From JAXMCI01 sp046349435 (GTDB taxonomy: Bacteria > Pseudomonadota > Alphaproteobacteria > Dongiales > Dongiaceae), in contig JAXMCI010000039.1 in assembly GCA_046349435.1 (NCBI GenBank), positions 1 through 64,000 on the forward strand: a stretch of DNA of 64,000 nucleotides, in the 5' to 3' direction. Below are positions 30,720 through 38,434 of this stretch, in pieces; positions within the stretch are counted from its first letter, which is position 1, and each line of letters starts with the position of its first letter. Under the pieces are notes generated by a model. That model made no database searches, was not told the DNA's origin, and saw only the letters and a program-made list of their open reading frames with translations. The position numbers and the translations under genes are program-made.

Positions 30720-31739
30720 ATGCGCATCGCCATCGTCACCGACGCCTGGCTGCCCCAGGTCAACGGCGTCGTCCGCACCATGACCCGCATGGTCGAGGAG
30801 CTCGGCCGGCTCGGGCACGAGGTCCGCGTCGTCTCGCCCGACCTGTTCCGCTCGCTGCCCTGCCCGACCTATCCGGAGATCCGGCTGGCATTGCTGCCGC
30901 GCCGCCGGCTCGGCCGGCTGCTCGATTCGTTCCAGCCCTGCGCCGTGCACGTCTCGACCGAGGGGCCGCTCGGCCGCGCCGCGCGCGCCTGGTGCCGCGC
31001 CCGCGGCCATCCCTTCACCACGGCCTACCACACCAAGTTCCCGGAATATGTCCAGGCGCGCGCCGGCGTGCCGCTCGGCCTGTCCTATGCCGTGCTGCGC
31101 CGCTTCCACGCCGATTCCGCCGGCGTGATGACGGCGACCCCGTCGCTGCGCCGCGAGCTGGCGGCGCGCGGCTTCACCCACCTGCTGCCCTGGTCGCGCG
31201 GCGTCGACACCGGGCTGTTCCGGCCGCGCGACAAGGGCTTCCTCGACCTGCCGCGGCCGGTCTTCCTCTCGGTCGGGCGCGTCGCGGTGGAGAAGAACGT
31301 CGAGGCCTTCCTGGCGCTCGACCTGCCGGGCAGCAAGCTGGTGGTCGGCGACGGGCCGCAGCGCGCCGAGCTGGCGCGGCGCTACCCCGGCGCGCATTTC
31401 GCGGGCGCGCGCCACGGCGAGGACCTCGCCCGTCACTATGCGGCATCCGACGTCTTCGTCTTCCCGAGCCGCACCGACACCTTCGGGCTGGTGCTGCTGG
31501 AGGCGCTGGCCAGCGGCGTCCCGGTGGCCGCCTATCCGGTCCCCGGCCCGCTCGACGTGGTCGGCGGCGCCGGCGTCGGCTGCCTCGATGCGGACCTCCG
31601 CCGGGCGGCGCTCGAGGCGCTCTCCGTCCCGCCGGAGCGCTGCCGCGACTACGCCGTGCAATTCTCCTGGCGGCGCTGCGCCGAGCAGTTCCTCGCCAAC
31701 CTGCAGCCCTTCGGGCCGGGCGCCGCGGCCGCGGCCTAG
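30720..31739 (+). CDS. agt: GT4 glycosyltransferase, probable diacylglycerol glycosyltransferase Agt
   Basis: A retaining GT-B enzyme of 339 residues: IVTDAWLPQVNGVVRT at the N-terminus, SVGRVAVEKN at the domain junction and the GT4 donor-site motif FGLVLLEALASGVPV with its E-x7-E Glu pair. No signal peptide or full membrane span. Placed directly after plcP it matches the plcP-agt pair of alphaproteobacteria, where Agt glycosylates diacylglycerol to replace phospholipids. The sugar is unknown. An alternative is an alpha-mannosyltransferase of unrelated function. Its last 4 bases overlap the end of phoR. Confidence 0.72.
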   Translation: MRIAIVTDAWLPQVNGVVRTMTRMVEELGRLGHEVRVVSPDLFRSLPCPTYPEIRLALLPRRRLGRLLDSFQPCAVHVSTEGPLGRAARAWCRARGHPFTTAYHTKFPEYVQARAGVPLGLSYAVLRRFHADSAGVMTATPSLRRELAARGFTHLLPWSRGVDTGLFRPRDKGFLDLPRPVFLSVGRVAVEKNVEAFLALDLPGSKLVVGDGPQRAELARRYPGAHFAGARHGEDLARHYAASDVFVFPSRTDTFGLVLLEALASGVPVAAYPVPGPLDVVGGAGVGCLDADLRRAALEALSVPPERCRDYAVQFSWRRCAEQFLANLQPFGPGAAAAA

Positions 31740-33250
31740 TCCCCTTGCCCGGCCCCCTCTCCCGCCGGCGCGGCAGAGGGGGTCATGCCCGGCAGGTACA
31801 CGGTGAAGCGGCTGCCCTTGCCGACCGTGCTCTCGATGTCGAGCACGCCGCGGTGGCGATTGACGATGTGCTTGACGATGGCCAGCCCCAGGCCGGTGCC
31901 GCCGAGATCGCGCGAGCGCGCGGTGTCGACCCGGTAGAAGCGCTCGGTCAGCCGAGGGATGTGCTCGCGCGCGATGCCCTCGCCCTCGTCGGCGACCGAC
32001 AGCGCCACGGCGTTGCGCGCCAGCCGCCTGGGCAGGCTCGGCGTACGCGGCGCCGGCCGGCCGGCCGGGCCACGCGGCACGCGCCAGCCGCCGATCCGCA
32101 CGGTCGTGCCGGCGCGGCCGTACTTGATCGCGTTGTCGACCAGGTTCTGCACCAGCTGGGCGAGCTCGTCGGGATCGCCGACCACCGGCGGCAGCTCGGC
32201 CAGGCCGGCCGCCGATCCGGCCGCCTCCCCGGGGGTCAGGCCGGCATCGACGGCGATCGTCATCCGCTTGCCCGCGGCCTTGAGGTGGAGGGTGTCGACG
32301 ACGCTGGCGACGATGCGCGCCAGCTCGACCGGCTGGGTCGGCGGACGGTGCTCGTTGAGCTCGATGCGCGACAGCGACAGCAGGTCGTTGACCAGCCGCG
32401 CCATGCGGCGGGCCTGCTCCAGCATGATGGCGAGGAAGCGCTCGCGCGCCTCGGCGTCGTCGCGGGCCGGGCCGCTCAGCGTCTCGATGAAGCCGATCAG
32501 CGTGCTGAGCGGGGTGCGCAGCTCGTGGCTGGCATTGGCGACGAAGTCGGCGCGCATCTGCTCCGCCCGCTTGATGGCGGTGACGTCGATCAGCGCCACC
32601 AGCACCAGGGTGCCGTCGGCCAGCCGCGTCGGCAGCGGCTCGATGCGGGCCTGCAGGCTGCGCTCGATCGGCACCGGCAAGGCCAGCTCGACCCGCCGCC
32701 CCGGGCCGCCCTGCAGCGCCGCCTCGACCGCCTCGAGCAGCGCCGGGGCGCGCAGCAGGGCCGTCAGCTCGCGGCCGGCCAGCGGCTCGCCGAACAGCGC
32801 CTCGGCGGCGCGGTTGGCGCGCACCACGCGGCGGTCGGATCCCAGCATGAGCAGCGCATCGGGCAGGCTGGCGACGATCGTCTCGTTGGCGCTGACCACC
32901 GCTTCCAGCTCGCGCCGGCGCTCGCTCCAGGCGCGGCCGGCCTCGGCCACTGCCGATCCCAGATCGGGCGCCAGTGCGCCCACCGCGCCGCGCGAGCCGG
33001 GCGGCGCCCGGCCGACCGCCGGGTCGCCGCCCTGGGCCAGCAGCCGCAGATACTCGGCCAGCCGCGCCATGTGGCGGAGATGGATGCCGCCCAGCACCGC
33101 CGCGATGATCAGGGTCAGCAGGCCGGCGAGCAGCGCGCCCGCCGGCGCGATCCAGCCGCCGAGCGCGGCCAGCGCCAGCGCGAGCCAGGCCGGCGCGGCC
33201 AGCGTCGCGGCCGCGACAAGCAGGCGGCGGGCGGGCAGCTTCTCGGTCAT
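31736..33250 (-). CDS. phoR: phosphate regulon sensor kinase PhoR
   Basis: 504-residue membrane sensor kinase: two helices (about 8-60), a short linker, a PAS domain (about 115-225, SLPDALLMLGSDRRVVRANRAAE in part), HisKA with phosphoacceptor His242 in NASHELRTPLST, and HATPase with N box QNLVDNAIKYG, DEGEGI and GGTGLGLAIVKH. The order of domains and the location in the Pho locus support PhoR, the kinase of PhoB. It is separated from pst-phoU-phoB by plcP-agt, dgk and porin, unlike the compact phoR-pst order of many relatives. Confidence 0.88.
   Translation of the reverse strand: MTEKLPARRLLVAAATLAAPAWLALALAALGGWIAPAGALLAGLLTLIIAAVLGGIHLRHMARLAEYLRLLAQGGDPAVGRAPPGSRGAVGALAPDLGSAVAEAGRAWSERRRELEAVVSANETIVASLPDALLMLGSDRRVVRANRAAEALFGEPLAGRELTALLRAPALLEAVEAALQGGPGRRVELALPVPIERSLQARIEPLPTRLADGTLVLVALIDVTAIKRAEQMRADFVANASHELRTPLSTLIGFIETLSGPARDDAEARERFLAIMLEQARRMARLVNDLLSLSRIELNEHRPPTQPVELARIVASVVDTLHLKAAGKRMTIAVDAGLTPGEAAGSAAGLAELPPVVGDPDELAQLVQNLVDNAIKYGRAGTTVRIGGWRVPRGPAGRPAPRTPSLPRRLARNAVALSVADEGEGIAREHIPRLTERFYRVDTARSRDLGGTGLGLAIVKHIVNRHRGVLDIESTVGKGSRFTVYLPGMTPSAAPAGEGAGQGD
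31753..31782. terminator. hairpin at the convergent ends of agt and phoR
   Basis: CCCCCTCT (31753-31760) pairs with AGAGGGGG (31775-31782) around a GC-rich 14-base loop that can itself fold. It lies inside the last codons of phoR, just past the agt stop. The CCCTCTCCC...GGGAGAGGG-like theme recurs at 48179-48206. Possible bidirectional terminator; no T-run. Confidence 0.35.
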
Positions 33251-33460
33251 GGCACCCCGGGGCGGTCTCTCGCAGCGCTAAGAAGAGCAAGCGGGCGCCG
33301 CCGTCAACCCGCCCCGCGGGTGAGCGGCAGCGGGCGATGGCGGGCGACTTTGCTGATGACAGCCGGCGCGGAACGCCCGATCCTCGGCGACGGCCTCGTT
33401 CCGGCCCGGGCACCGGGCGACCCGGGACGACGGCAGAGACGGAGACTGAGGGGGGACATC

Positions 33461-34345
33461 ATGCGACGCTCGACCATGCCGCTGGTCGGCCTCTTTGCCG
33501 CGGCGGTGCTGTCGGCCGGCCCGGCCGCCGCCGACACCAGCAGCTCGCGCTACAGCCCGTGGGAGGGCAGCCAGGCGCCGGGCCAGATCGACAGCCTGAT
33601 CCAGAACCTGCAGGGCCTGATCGACGAGGCGGACCGCGCCCGCGCCGCCGACCCGCGATTCATCCAGGACCTGCGCGACGTGCTCTCGCGCTACCAGCGC
33701 GGCGGCTCGAGCGGCGGCGGCGGCATGTCCCAGCTGCTGCGCGACGATTTCCGCGACGGCCAGTTCACCAGCAATCCCGCCTGGACGGTCAGCGCCGGGC
33801 AGTGGGACATCGACCGCAACCGCGGCCTGCACAGCATCGTCGGCACCGGCGGCAGCAACAAGCAGAACCTCAACAACCTGCTCGGCAACCTGCTGCAGCA
33901 GCAGGGCGGCGGCGCCAACGCGCAGTACGCCTCGATCTACACCAAGGTGCGCATCGGCCAGGCCTTCAGCGTCCAGCTCGAGATCGCCTCGCGCAATATC
34001 GGGCGCATCGACTTCGGGCCCTATGCCGGCCGCTCCGGCGACAGCGGCTACCGCGTCGCCTACCAGCCGGGCGCCAACGGCAGCCTCGAGCTGCAGCGCT
34101 TCGGCGACGGCGACAGCGAGACGCTCGGCACCTGGGACGGCAGCATCGACACCTCGAACAAGCGCGTCCACACCGTCAGGCTGAGCCGCGACAATCGCGG
34201 CTGGCTCGAGGTCTCGCTCGACGGCCAGCGGGTGATCCGCGAGCAGGACCAGGACGGCCCGCAGGGCTATGACGGCTTCCTGATCATCAACAGCGACGGC
34301 GAGCACTGGGTGCGCTCCGTCGCCATCGACGGCAGCCGGTACTGA
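33461..34345 (+). CDS. secreted protein of unknown function with a lectin-like C-terminal domain
   Basis: 294 residues. A signal peptide ends near PAAADT. A helical N-terminal part (about 45-85, QIDSLIQNLQGLIDEADRAR in part) is followed by a Gly-rich linker and a beta-rich domain from LLRDDFRDGQF to the end, resembling LamG/3-keto-disaccharide-hydrolase folds (WTVSAGQWDIDR, FLIINSDGEHWVRSVAI). The start has a strong GAGGGGGG site. Divergent from phoR. No function can be assigned. Confidence 0.75.
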   Translation: MRRSTMPLVGLFAAAVLSAGPAAADTSSSRYSPWEGSQAPGQIDSLIQNLQGLIDEADRARAADPRFIQDLRDVLSRYQRGGSSGGGGMSQLLRDDFRDGQFTSNPAWTVSAGQWDIDRNRGLHSIVGTGGSNKQNLNNLLGNLLQQQGGGANAQYASIYTKVRIGQAFSVQLEIASRNIGRIDFGPYAGRSGDSGYRVAYQPGANGSLELQRFGDGDSETLGTWDGSIDTSNKRVHTVRLSRDNRGWLEVSLDGQRVIREQDQDGPQGYDGFLIINSDGEHWVRSVAIDGSRY

Positions 34346-34411
34346 CGTTCTTTCCTTGATCGCCGCCCGGCCCGTGCTCCGGGCGGCGCAACGGAGGCGA
34401 CGGGGCAACGG

Positions 34412-34807
34412 ATGTCCACCGCATCAGAGGTGGCGGCTTCCCTTTGGGCAGGCCGCGCGCTCAGCCTGCTCGTCGTGCTCGCATTGCTCAGGGTCGCTGG
34501 CACCATGCTGCTTGCCAGGACCGCGGCTCATGCTCAGCTCGCGGCAACAGGCTTTCCCGACAGCGCGGGGCCCATGATCGGCATCACCGCCATCGTCTGT
34601 GCCATGCTCTATGCCATCCCGCAGACAGCTGTTCTCGGAGCGATCCTGGTCACCGGGTTCCTGGGCGGCGCCATCTGCACGCATCTTCGCCTCGGCGAGA
34701 TGGGCTCGCCGCCGCAGATCATCTCCCTGCTCCTGGGGGTGATGACCTGGGGCGGCCTGTATCTGCGGTCCCCCGAGCTGCGGAGCCTGCTGTCGATCGG
34801 CCTGTGA
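34412..34807 (+). CDS. DoxX-like membrane protein
   Basis: 131 residues with four membrane helices. The second half carries the DoxX-like pattern: TAVLGAILVTGFLGGAICTHLR and a final WGGLYLRSPELRSLL. Family members are small quinone- or redox-linked membrane proteins with mostly unknown roles. Codon use is more mixed than upstream. It opens the accessory island and is separated from the dehydrogenase gene by 184 bases, so it may be a separate unit. Confidence 0.75.
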   Translation: MSTASEVAASLWAGRALSLLVVLALLRVAGTMLLARTAAHAQLAATGFPDSAGPMIGITAIVCAMLYAIPQTAVLGAILVTGFLGGAICTHLRLGEMGSPPQIISLLLGVMTWGGLYLRSPELRSLLSIGL

Positions 34808-34991
34808 GTGACGCAGAAGGGGCGCGGCGCCGGGTACCCCAGCCTGTCTTGCCCTCGGCACGTCGCAGCAGCGGACGCCGGCCGCTACGACGATCGGCCA
34901 CTGCGCGATGGTGCTCCGGTGCAGTATGGTCGACCCGGGATTGTCGCCTTTGCGCGATAGCGCACGACCCTCCGTCAAGGGAGCACCCGGC

Positions 34992-35963
34992 GTGACCGCA
35001 CCCAGATTCCGCGTCGTCGTGACCGGGCACCACTTTCATACGCTGGAGCCGGAACGTGCGGTGCTGGCCGACCTCGCCGACCTGGTGGAGGCGCAGCCAC
35101 GCAGCCGTGAGGAGGTGATAGCAGCGGCCCGGGATGCGGACGCGATCCTGAACCAGGACGGTCGGCTCGATGGCCCGGTGATCGATGCACTGCGGCATTG
35201 CCGTATCATCGTTGCCTATGGCGTGGGCACCGACAGGATCGACGTCGATGCCGCAACCGCGCGCGGCATTCAGGTCTGCAACGTGCCGGACTATGGGCTG
35301 GACGAGGTTGCCGCGCACGCGATCGCCCTGCTGCTCGCCTTCGAACGGCGCATCCCGCAGCAGGCCGCGGCGGTGCGAGCCGGCGAGTGGGCGCAGCCGC
35401 CCGAGGGCAGCTCCCGCCGTCTCGCGGGGCGGGTGCTCGGCATTGTCGGCCTCGGCCGCATCGGTCGCCGCGTCGCCGCGCTGGGGCGCGCATTCCAGCT
35501 GCAGGTGATCTGCGCCGATCCTCACGTGCCCAGCGACGAGGCAATGCGGCACAGCGTCCAGAGCGTCGGCCTGGACGAGCTGCTGCAGCGCGCCGACTAT
35601 GTTTCGCTGCACTGTCCACTGACCGAGCACACGCGGGGCATGCTGAACGCGGCGGCGTTCGCCCGGATGAAGCCTGACGCGGTGCTGATCAATGTTGCGC
35701 GCGGGCCGGTCGTGGATGAGGCGGCGCTGATCGAGACGCTGCGCGCAGGCAGGCTGCGCGGGGCTGCGCTCGATGTGCTGGAACATGAGCCGACGCCGAC
35801 CGACAACCCCCTCCTTTCCATGGAGAACGTCATCATCACCCCGCATACCGCGTGGTATTCGGAAGAGGCCCAGCAGCGGCTCAAGGTCGGTGCGGCCGAG
35901 GAGGTGCGCCGCGCGCTGCTCGGCGAGCCGCCACGCTGCCCGGTGAATCGACCGCGATCGTGA
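34992..35963 (+). CDS. D-isomer 2-hydroxyacid dehydrogenase
   Basis: NAD-dependent enzyme interconverting a 2-hydroxy acid and a 2-oxo acid. NAD-binding motif GIVGLGRIGRRVA, and catalytic Arg, Glu and His positions in NVARGPVVDE, LDVLEHEP and TPHTAW. 323 residues from GTG 34992, chosen because AAGGGAG lies 8 bases upstream; in-frame starts before it add a non-conserved tail. It is of the short type without an ACT domain, so serine synthesis is not implied. The ThDP enzyme downstream would act on a 2-oxo acid, so the two could form a short pathway. Confidence 0.85.
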   Translation: MTAPRFRVVVTGHHFHTLEPERAVLADLADLVEAQPRSREEVIAAARDADAILNQDGRLDGPVIDALRHCRIIVAYGVGTDRIDVDAATARGIQVCNVPDYGLDEVAAHAIALLLAFERRIPQQAAAVRAGEWAQPPEGSSRRLAGRVLGIVGLGRIGRRVAALGRAFQLQVICADPHVPSDEAMRHSVQSVGLDELLQRADYVSLHCPLTEHTRGMLNAAAFARMKPDAVLINVARGPVVDEAALIETLRAGRLRGAALDVLEHEPTPTDNPLLSMENVIITPHTAWYSEEAQQRLKVGAAEEVRRALLGEPPRCPVNRPRS

Positions 35964-36048
35964 GAGCGGGCCCGACCTCTCCCGCCTTGACGGCACGGGG
36001 CGGCGATCGGCTCCAGCGCGGCGCCGCAACTTTGGCACGAGGCCAGCC

Positions 36049-37656
36049 ATGACATGTCGAACGGGCGGCGAGCTGATCCAGGACTTCCTCCGGACCTACG
36101 AGATTCCCTTCGTCTTCGGCAATCCGGGGACGACCGAGACGACCTTCCTTGCCGCCGTCGCGGCATCGAACGCCACCTACGTCCTGTCGTTGCATGAATC
36201 CAGCGCGGTCGGCATCGCCGCCGGCTACGCGCTGGTCACCGGCAAGCCGTCGATCGTCAGCCTGCACACCTATCCGGGCCTTGCCAACGGCATCTTCAAC
36301 ATGCGCAACGCCTTGATGTCGGGGGTGCCGCTGCTGGTGATCAACGGACAGCAGGATTCGCGGTTTCTCATCCACAATCCGGTGCTTGGCGCGCCAAACA
36401 CGCAGCTGGCGGAGACCGCCACCAAATATGCCTACGAGGTGACCCGCACGGACGATCTCGCCGTGGCGCTGCAGCGCTGCTACCTGCAAGCGAGGCTGCA
36501 GCCGACCGGGCCCGTGTTCCTGTCGATCCCGATGAACTTCATGCTGGAGCAGACCTCGGGCACGGCATTCAAGAAGACGCGGATCATCGAGGATGCCGTG
36601 CCCCGCGCGGTCGGCGAGGTGGCGGCTGCCTTGCAGGCCGTTCCACCGGGCAAGCTTGCCATCGTTGCCGACTATGCGGTCGGCGCTGCGCACGGCATCG
36701 ACGCCCTGGGCCGAATCGCCACGATGCTCGAGGCCGACCTCTACGCGGCTCCGTTCCATGTGCAGGGCACCGTCGATCCCCTGCATCCGCGCTTCCGCGG
36801 CCAGTTGCCTCCAACCACGAAGGAGATCAACGAGACGCTGAGCCGCTACCACACGATGCTGTTGATCGGCGAGAAGGTCGATACCTTCACCTATGACGGC
36901 CTGCCCGCGATTCCCAGCCGATTGCAGGTGATCCAGATCGCGCCCGCCGGCAGCCAGCTCGGGTTCGATTTTCCCTGCGACATCGCCGTGCTCGGCGCGA
37001 TCGGAGCGACGTTGGATGCGCTCGCGACCGCGCTCGGGGTTCCGGCGGCTGCGGGCGGCGAACGGACCGTCGATATCGCCGCCCTGGAAGCGAGATATTC
37101 ACCATCCGGCAAGCGCCCGAGCGATGCCCTGATCCTGGGCGTGCTCCGTCGCCTCGACCCGGCGACGCATGTCGTCACCGAGGGGTCGTCCGAAGACCAG
37201 ATCGTTCAGGACATCGCTGTCCGGCTTGGCTTTCGCAATGTCCACTTCTCCCCCCGCGGCGGCGGGCTGGGATGGGCCATGCCGCTGAGCGTCGGGATCG
37301 GCCTGGCGACGGGAAAGCACGCGGTCTGCTTCGTCGGTGATGGCGGGAGCCTGTTCTCGATCCACGCTCTTTGGACGGCGGCCCGGTACGCCATTCCGTC
37401 GATATTCGTCTGCTTCGTCAACCACGAGTATCGCCTGCTGAAGGATCTCTGGTGCAACGTGATGGGCACGACGATGGAAGCCACGCAGTTCGTCGGATTG
37501 GACTTCGACAATCCGGCCCTGGACATGAAGCGGATCGCCGAAGGCTTCGGCGCGCGGACCGAACGGATCGAGGATCTCCAGTCGGTCGGCGACATCCTCG
37601 GCCGCGCACTCGCGCATCCGGGACCGAGCTTCCTGATCATCGGCCGGGAACCTTGA
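36049..37656 (+). CDS. ThDP-dependent benzoylformate decarboxylase-like enzyme
   Basis: 535 residues, three-domain ThDP fold. N-terminal FGNPGTTE (23-30) matches the benzoylformate decarboxylase active-site loop FGNPGSNE with Ser replaced by Thr. The cofactor-activating Glu is about E50 (LHESSAVG), and His73 (SLHTYPG) corresponds to the catalytic His of that enzyme. The ThDP/Mg site GDGG (430-433) runs to NHEY. It should decarboxylate or ligate a 2-oxo acid; the substrate is unknown. The NHLP-like pair starts 36 bases downstream with its own good ribosome site. Confidence 0.85.
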   Translation: MTCRTGGELIQDFLRTYEIPFVFGNPGTTETTFLAAVAASNATYVLSLHESSAVGIAAGYALVTGKPSIVSLHTYPGLANGIFNMRNALMSGVPLLVINGQQDSRFLIHNPVLGAPNTQLAETATKYAYEVTRTDDLAVALQRCYLQARLQPTGPVFLSIPMNFMLEQTSGTAFKKTRIIEDAVPRAVGEVAAALQAVPPGKLAIVADYAVGAAHGIDALGRIATMLEADLYAAPFHVQGTVDPLHPRFRGQLPPTTKEINETLSRYHTMLLIGEKVDTFTYDGLPAIPSRLQVIQIAPAGSQLGFDFPCDIAVLGAIGATLDALATALGVPAAAGGERTVDIAALEARYSPSGKRPSDALILGVLRRLDPATHVVTEGSSEDQIVQDIAVRLGFRNVHFSPRGGGLGWAMPLSVGIGLATGKHAVCFVGDGGSLFSIHALWTAARYAIPSIFVCFVNHEYRLLKDLWCNVMGTTMEATQFVGLDFDNPALDMKRIAEGFGARTERIEDLQSVGDILGRALAHPGPSFLIIGREP

Positions 37657-37692
37657 CCGGGCCATGAGCCCGAACGCGAAAGGGAAGGCGCA

Positions 37693-38043
37693 GTGCAACG
37701 AGAAACGAAGGGCTCCGGGAACGCCTCGCTGGAACGGCGTCTCGTCGAGCTCGCCTGGACGGACCCGGCCTTCGCCGACCTGCTGCGGAAGGATCCGCGC
37801 CGGGCGCTCGCCAGCATCGGCGTGGAGGTCCCGCCCGACGTCAAGATCGACGTCCGGCAGCAGCGGCGCGACACGCTCTACCTCGTGATCCCGCCGCTTG
37901 CGGCGAGGCCGGAGGATGCGGCGACGGTAATCAACCAGATGGATCTGTGGGAGAGCGGCGATCTGTTCTGCTGGATCATGCCGCAGGCCTTGAAGGTGCA
38001 GCTGCTGCAGATGCGTCAAAGCTTTCGGAGACATAACCCGTGA
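37693..38043 (+). CDS. NHLP-family (nitrile-hydratase-leader-like) protein 1
   Basis: 116 residues from GTG 37693 with AAGGGAAGG just upstream. Residues about 13-70 follow the NHLP leader pattern: LVELAWTDPAFADLLRKDP, ALASIGVEVPPDV, DTLYLVIPP. This leader normally precedes a short modified core peptide, but here a 45-residue tail continues (DLWESGDLFCWIMPQALKVQ in part) with no Gly-Gly cleavage site and only one Cys. The tail resembles that of the next gene. No metal motif of real nitrile hydratase (CxxCSC) is present. Function unknown. Confidence 0.72.
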   Translation: MQRETKGSGNASLERRLVELAWTDPAFADLLRKDPRRALASIGVEVPPDVKIDVRQQRRDTLYLVIPPLAARPEDAATVINQMDLWESGDLFCWIMPQALKVQLLQMRQSFRRHNP

Positions 38044-38408
38044 ACGACCAGCACGATCGCTTCACCGATCACTACTGCCTGCTCCGGCGCGATCCCGCCG
38101 AACGCCGCCGCCTGATCGACGATCCCGTCGCCAGCCTGAAGGCGTATTTCGGCTCGGTCCCCGAAGGCGACTACCGGGTCGAGGTGGTGCCGCAGGAGCC
38201 GGATACCATAACCATCGTCCTGCCCGCGCCGCCCGCCGAGGGCGCGCCGACCGCGGCCGACATCGATGCGGCGAGCCGTCACATCTACGACATGCTCTTC
38301 ACCGACGGCATCGGCGGCTACCTGATTCCCGATGAGGCGCTGACCTGGGTGCTGCGCGACATGCGTTCGTCGTGGGCCGCGGCTGCCGCCCGCGAGACGA
38401 TGGACTGA
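38040..38408 (+). CDS. NHLP-family (nitrile-hydratase-leader-like) protein 2
   Basis: 122 residues starting at a GTG that overlaps the stop of the previous gene (GTGA), so translation is coupled. DPVASLKAYFGSVPEGDYRVEVVPQ and TITIVLPAPP (in part) match the NHLP leader domain. The tail has GIGGYLIPDEALTWVLRDMR, aligning with the first protein's CWIMPQALKVQLLQMR. A Gly-Gly occurs before YLIP here only. The shared tail argues that both are full-length partners, perhaps a heterodimer, and not leader-plus-core precursors. It ends 27 bases from the convergent maeB stop. Confidence 0.72.
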   Translation: MNDQHDRFTDHYCLLRRDPAERRRLIDDPVASLKAYFGSVPEGDYRVEVVPQEPDTITIVLPAPPAEGAPTAADIDAASRHIYDMLFTDGIGGYLIPDEALTWVLRDMRSSWAAAAARETMD

Positions 38409-38434
38409 GGCGGGCGAAGGACCCTCCTGCGACC

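Noticed and set aside
34992..35963. Phosphoglycerate dehydrogenase SerA
   Set aside because: No ACT or ASB domain and no serine genes nearby; the general 2-hydroxyacid dehydrogenase call is safer.
37693..38408. Nitrile hydratase alpha subunit
   Set aside because: The CxxCSC metal motif is absent and the proteins are half the length.
37693..38408. RiPP precursor cluster with export
   Set aside because: No cyclodehydratase, radical SAM, lanthionine or NHLM ABC transporter gene lies in the window, and no core region is apparent.
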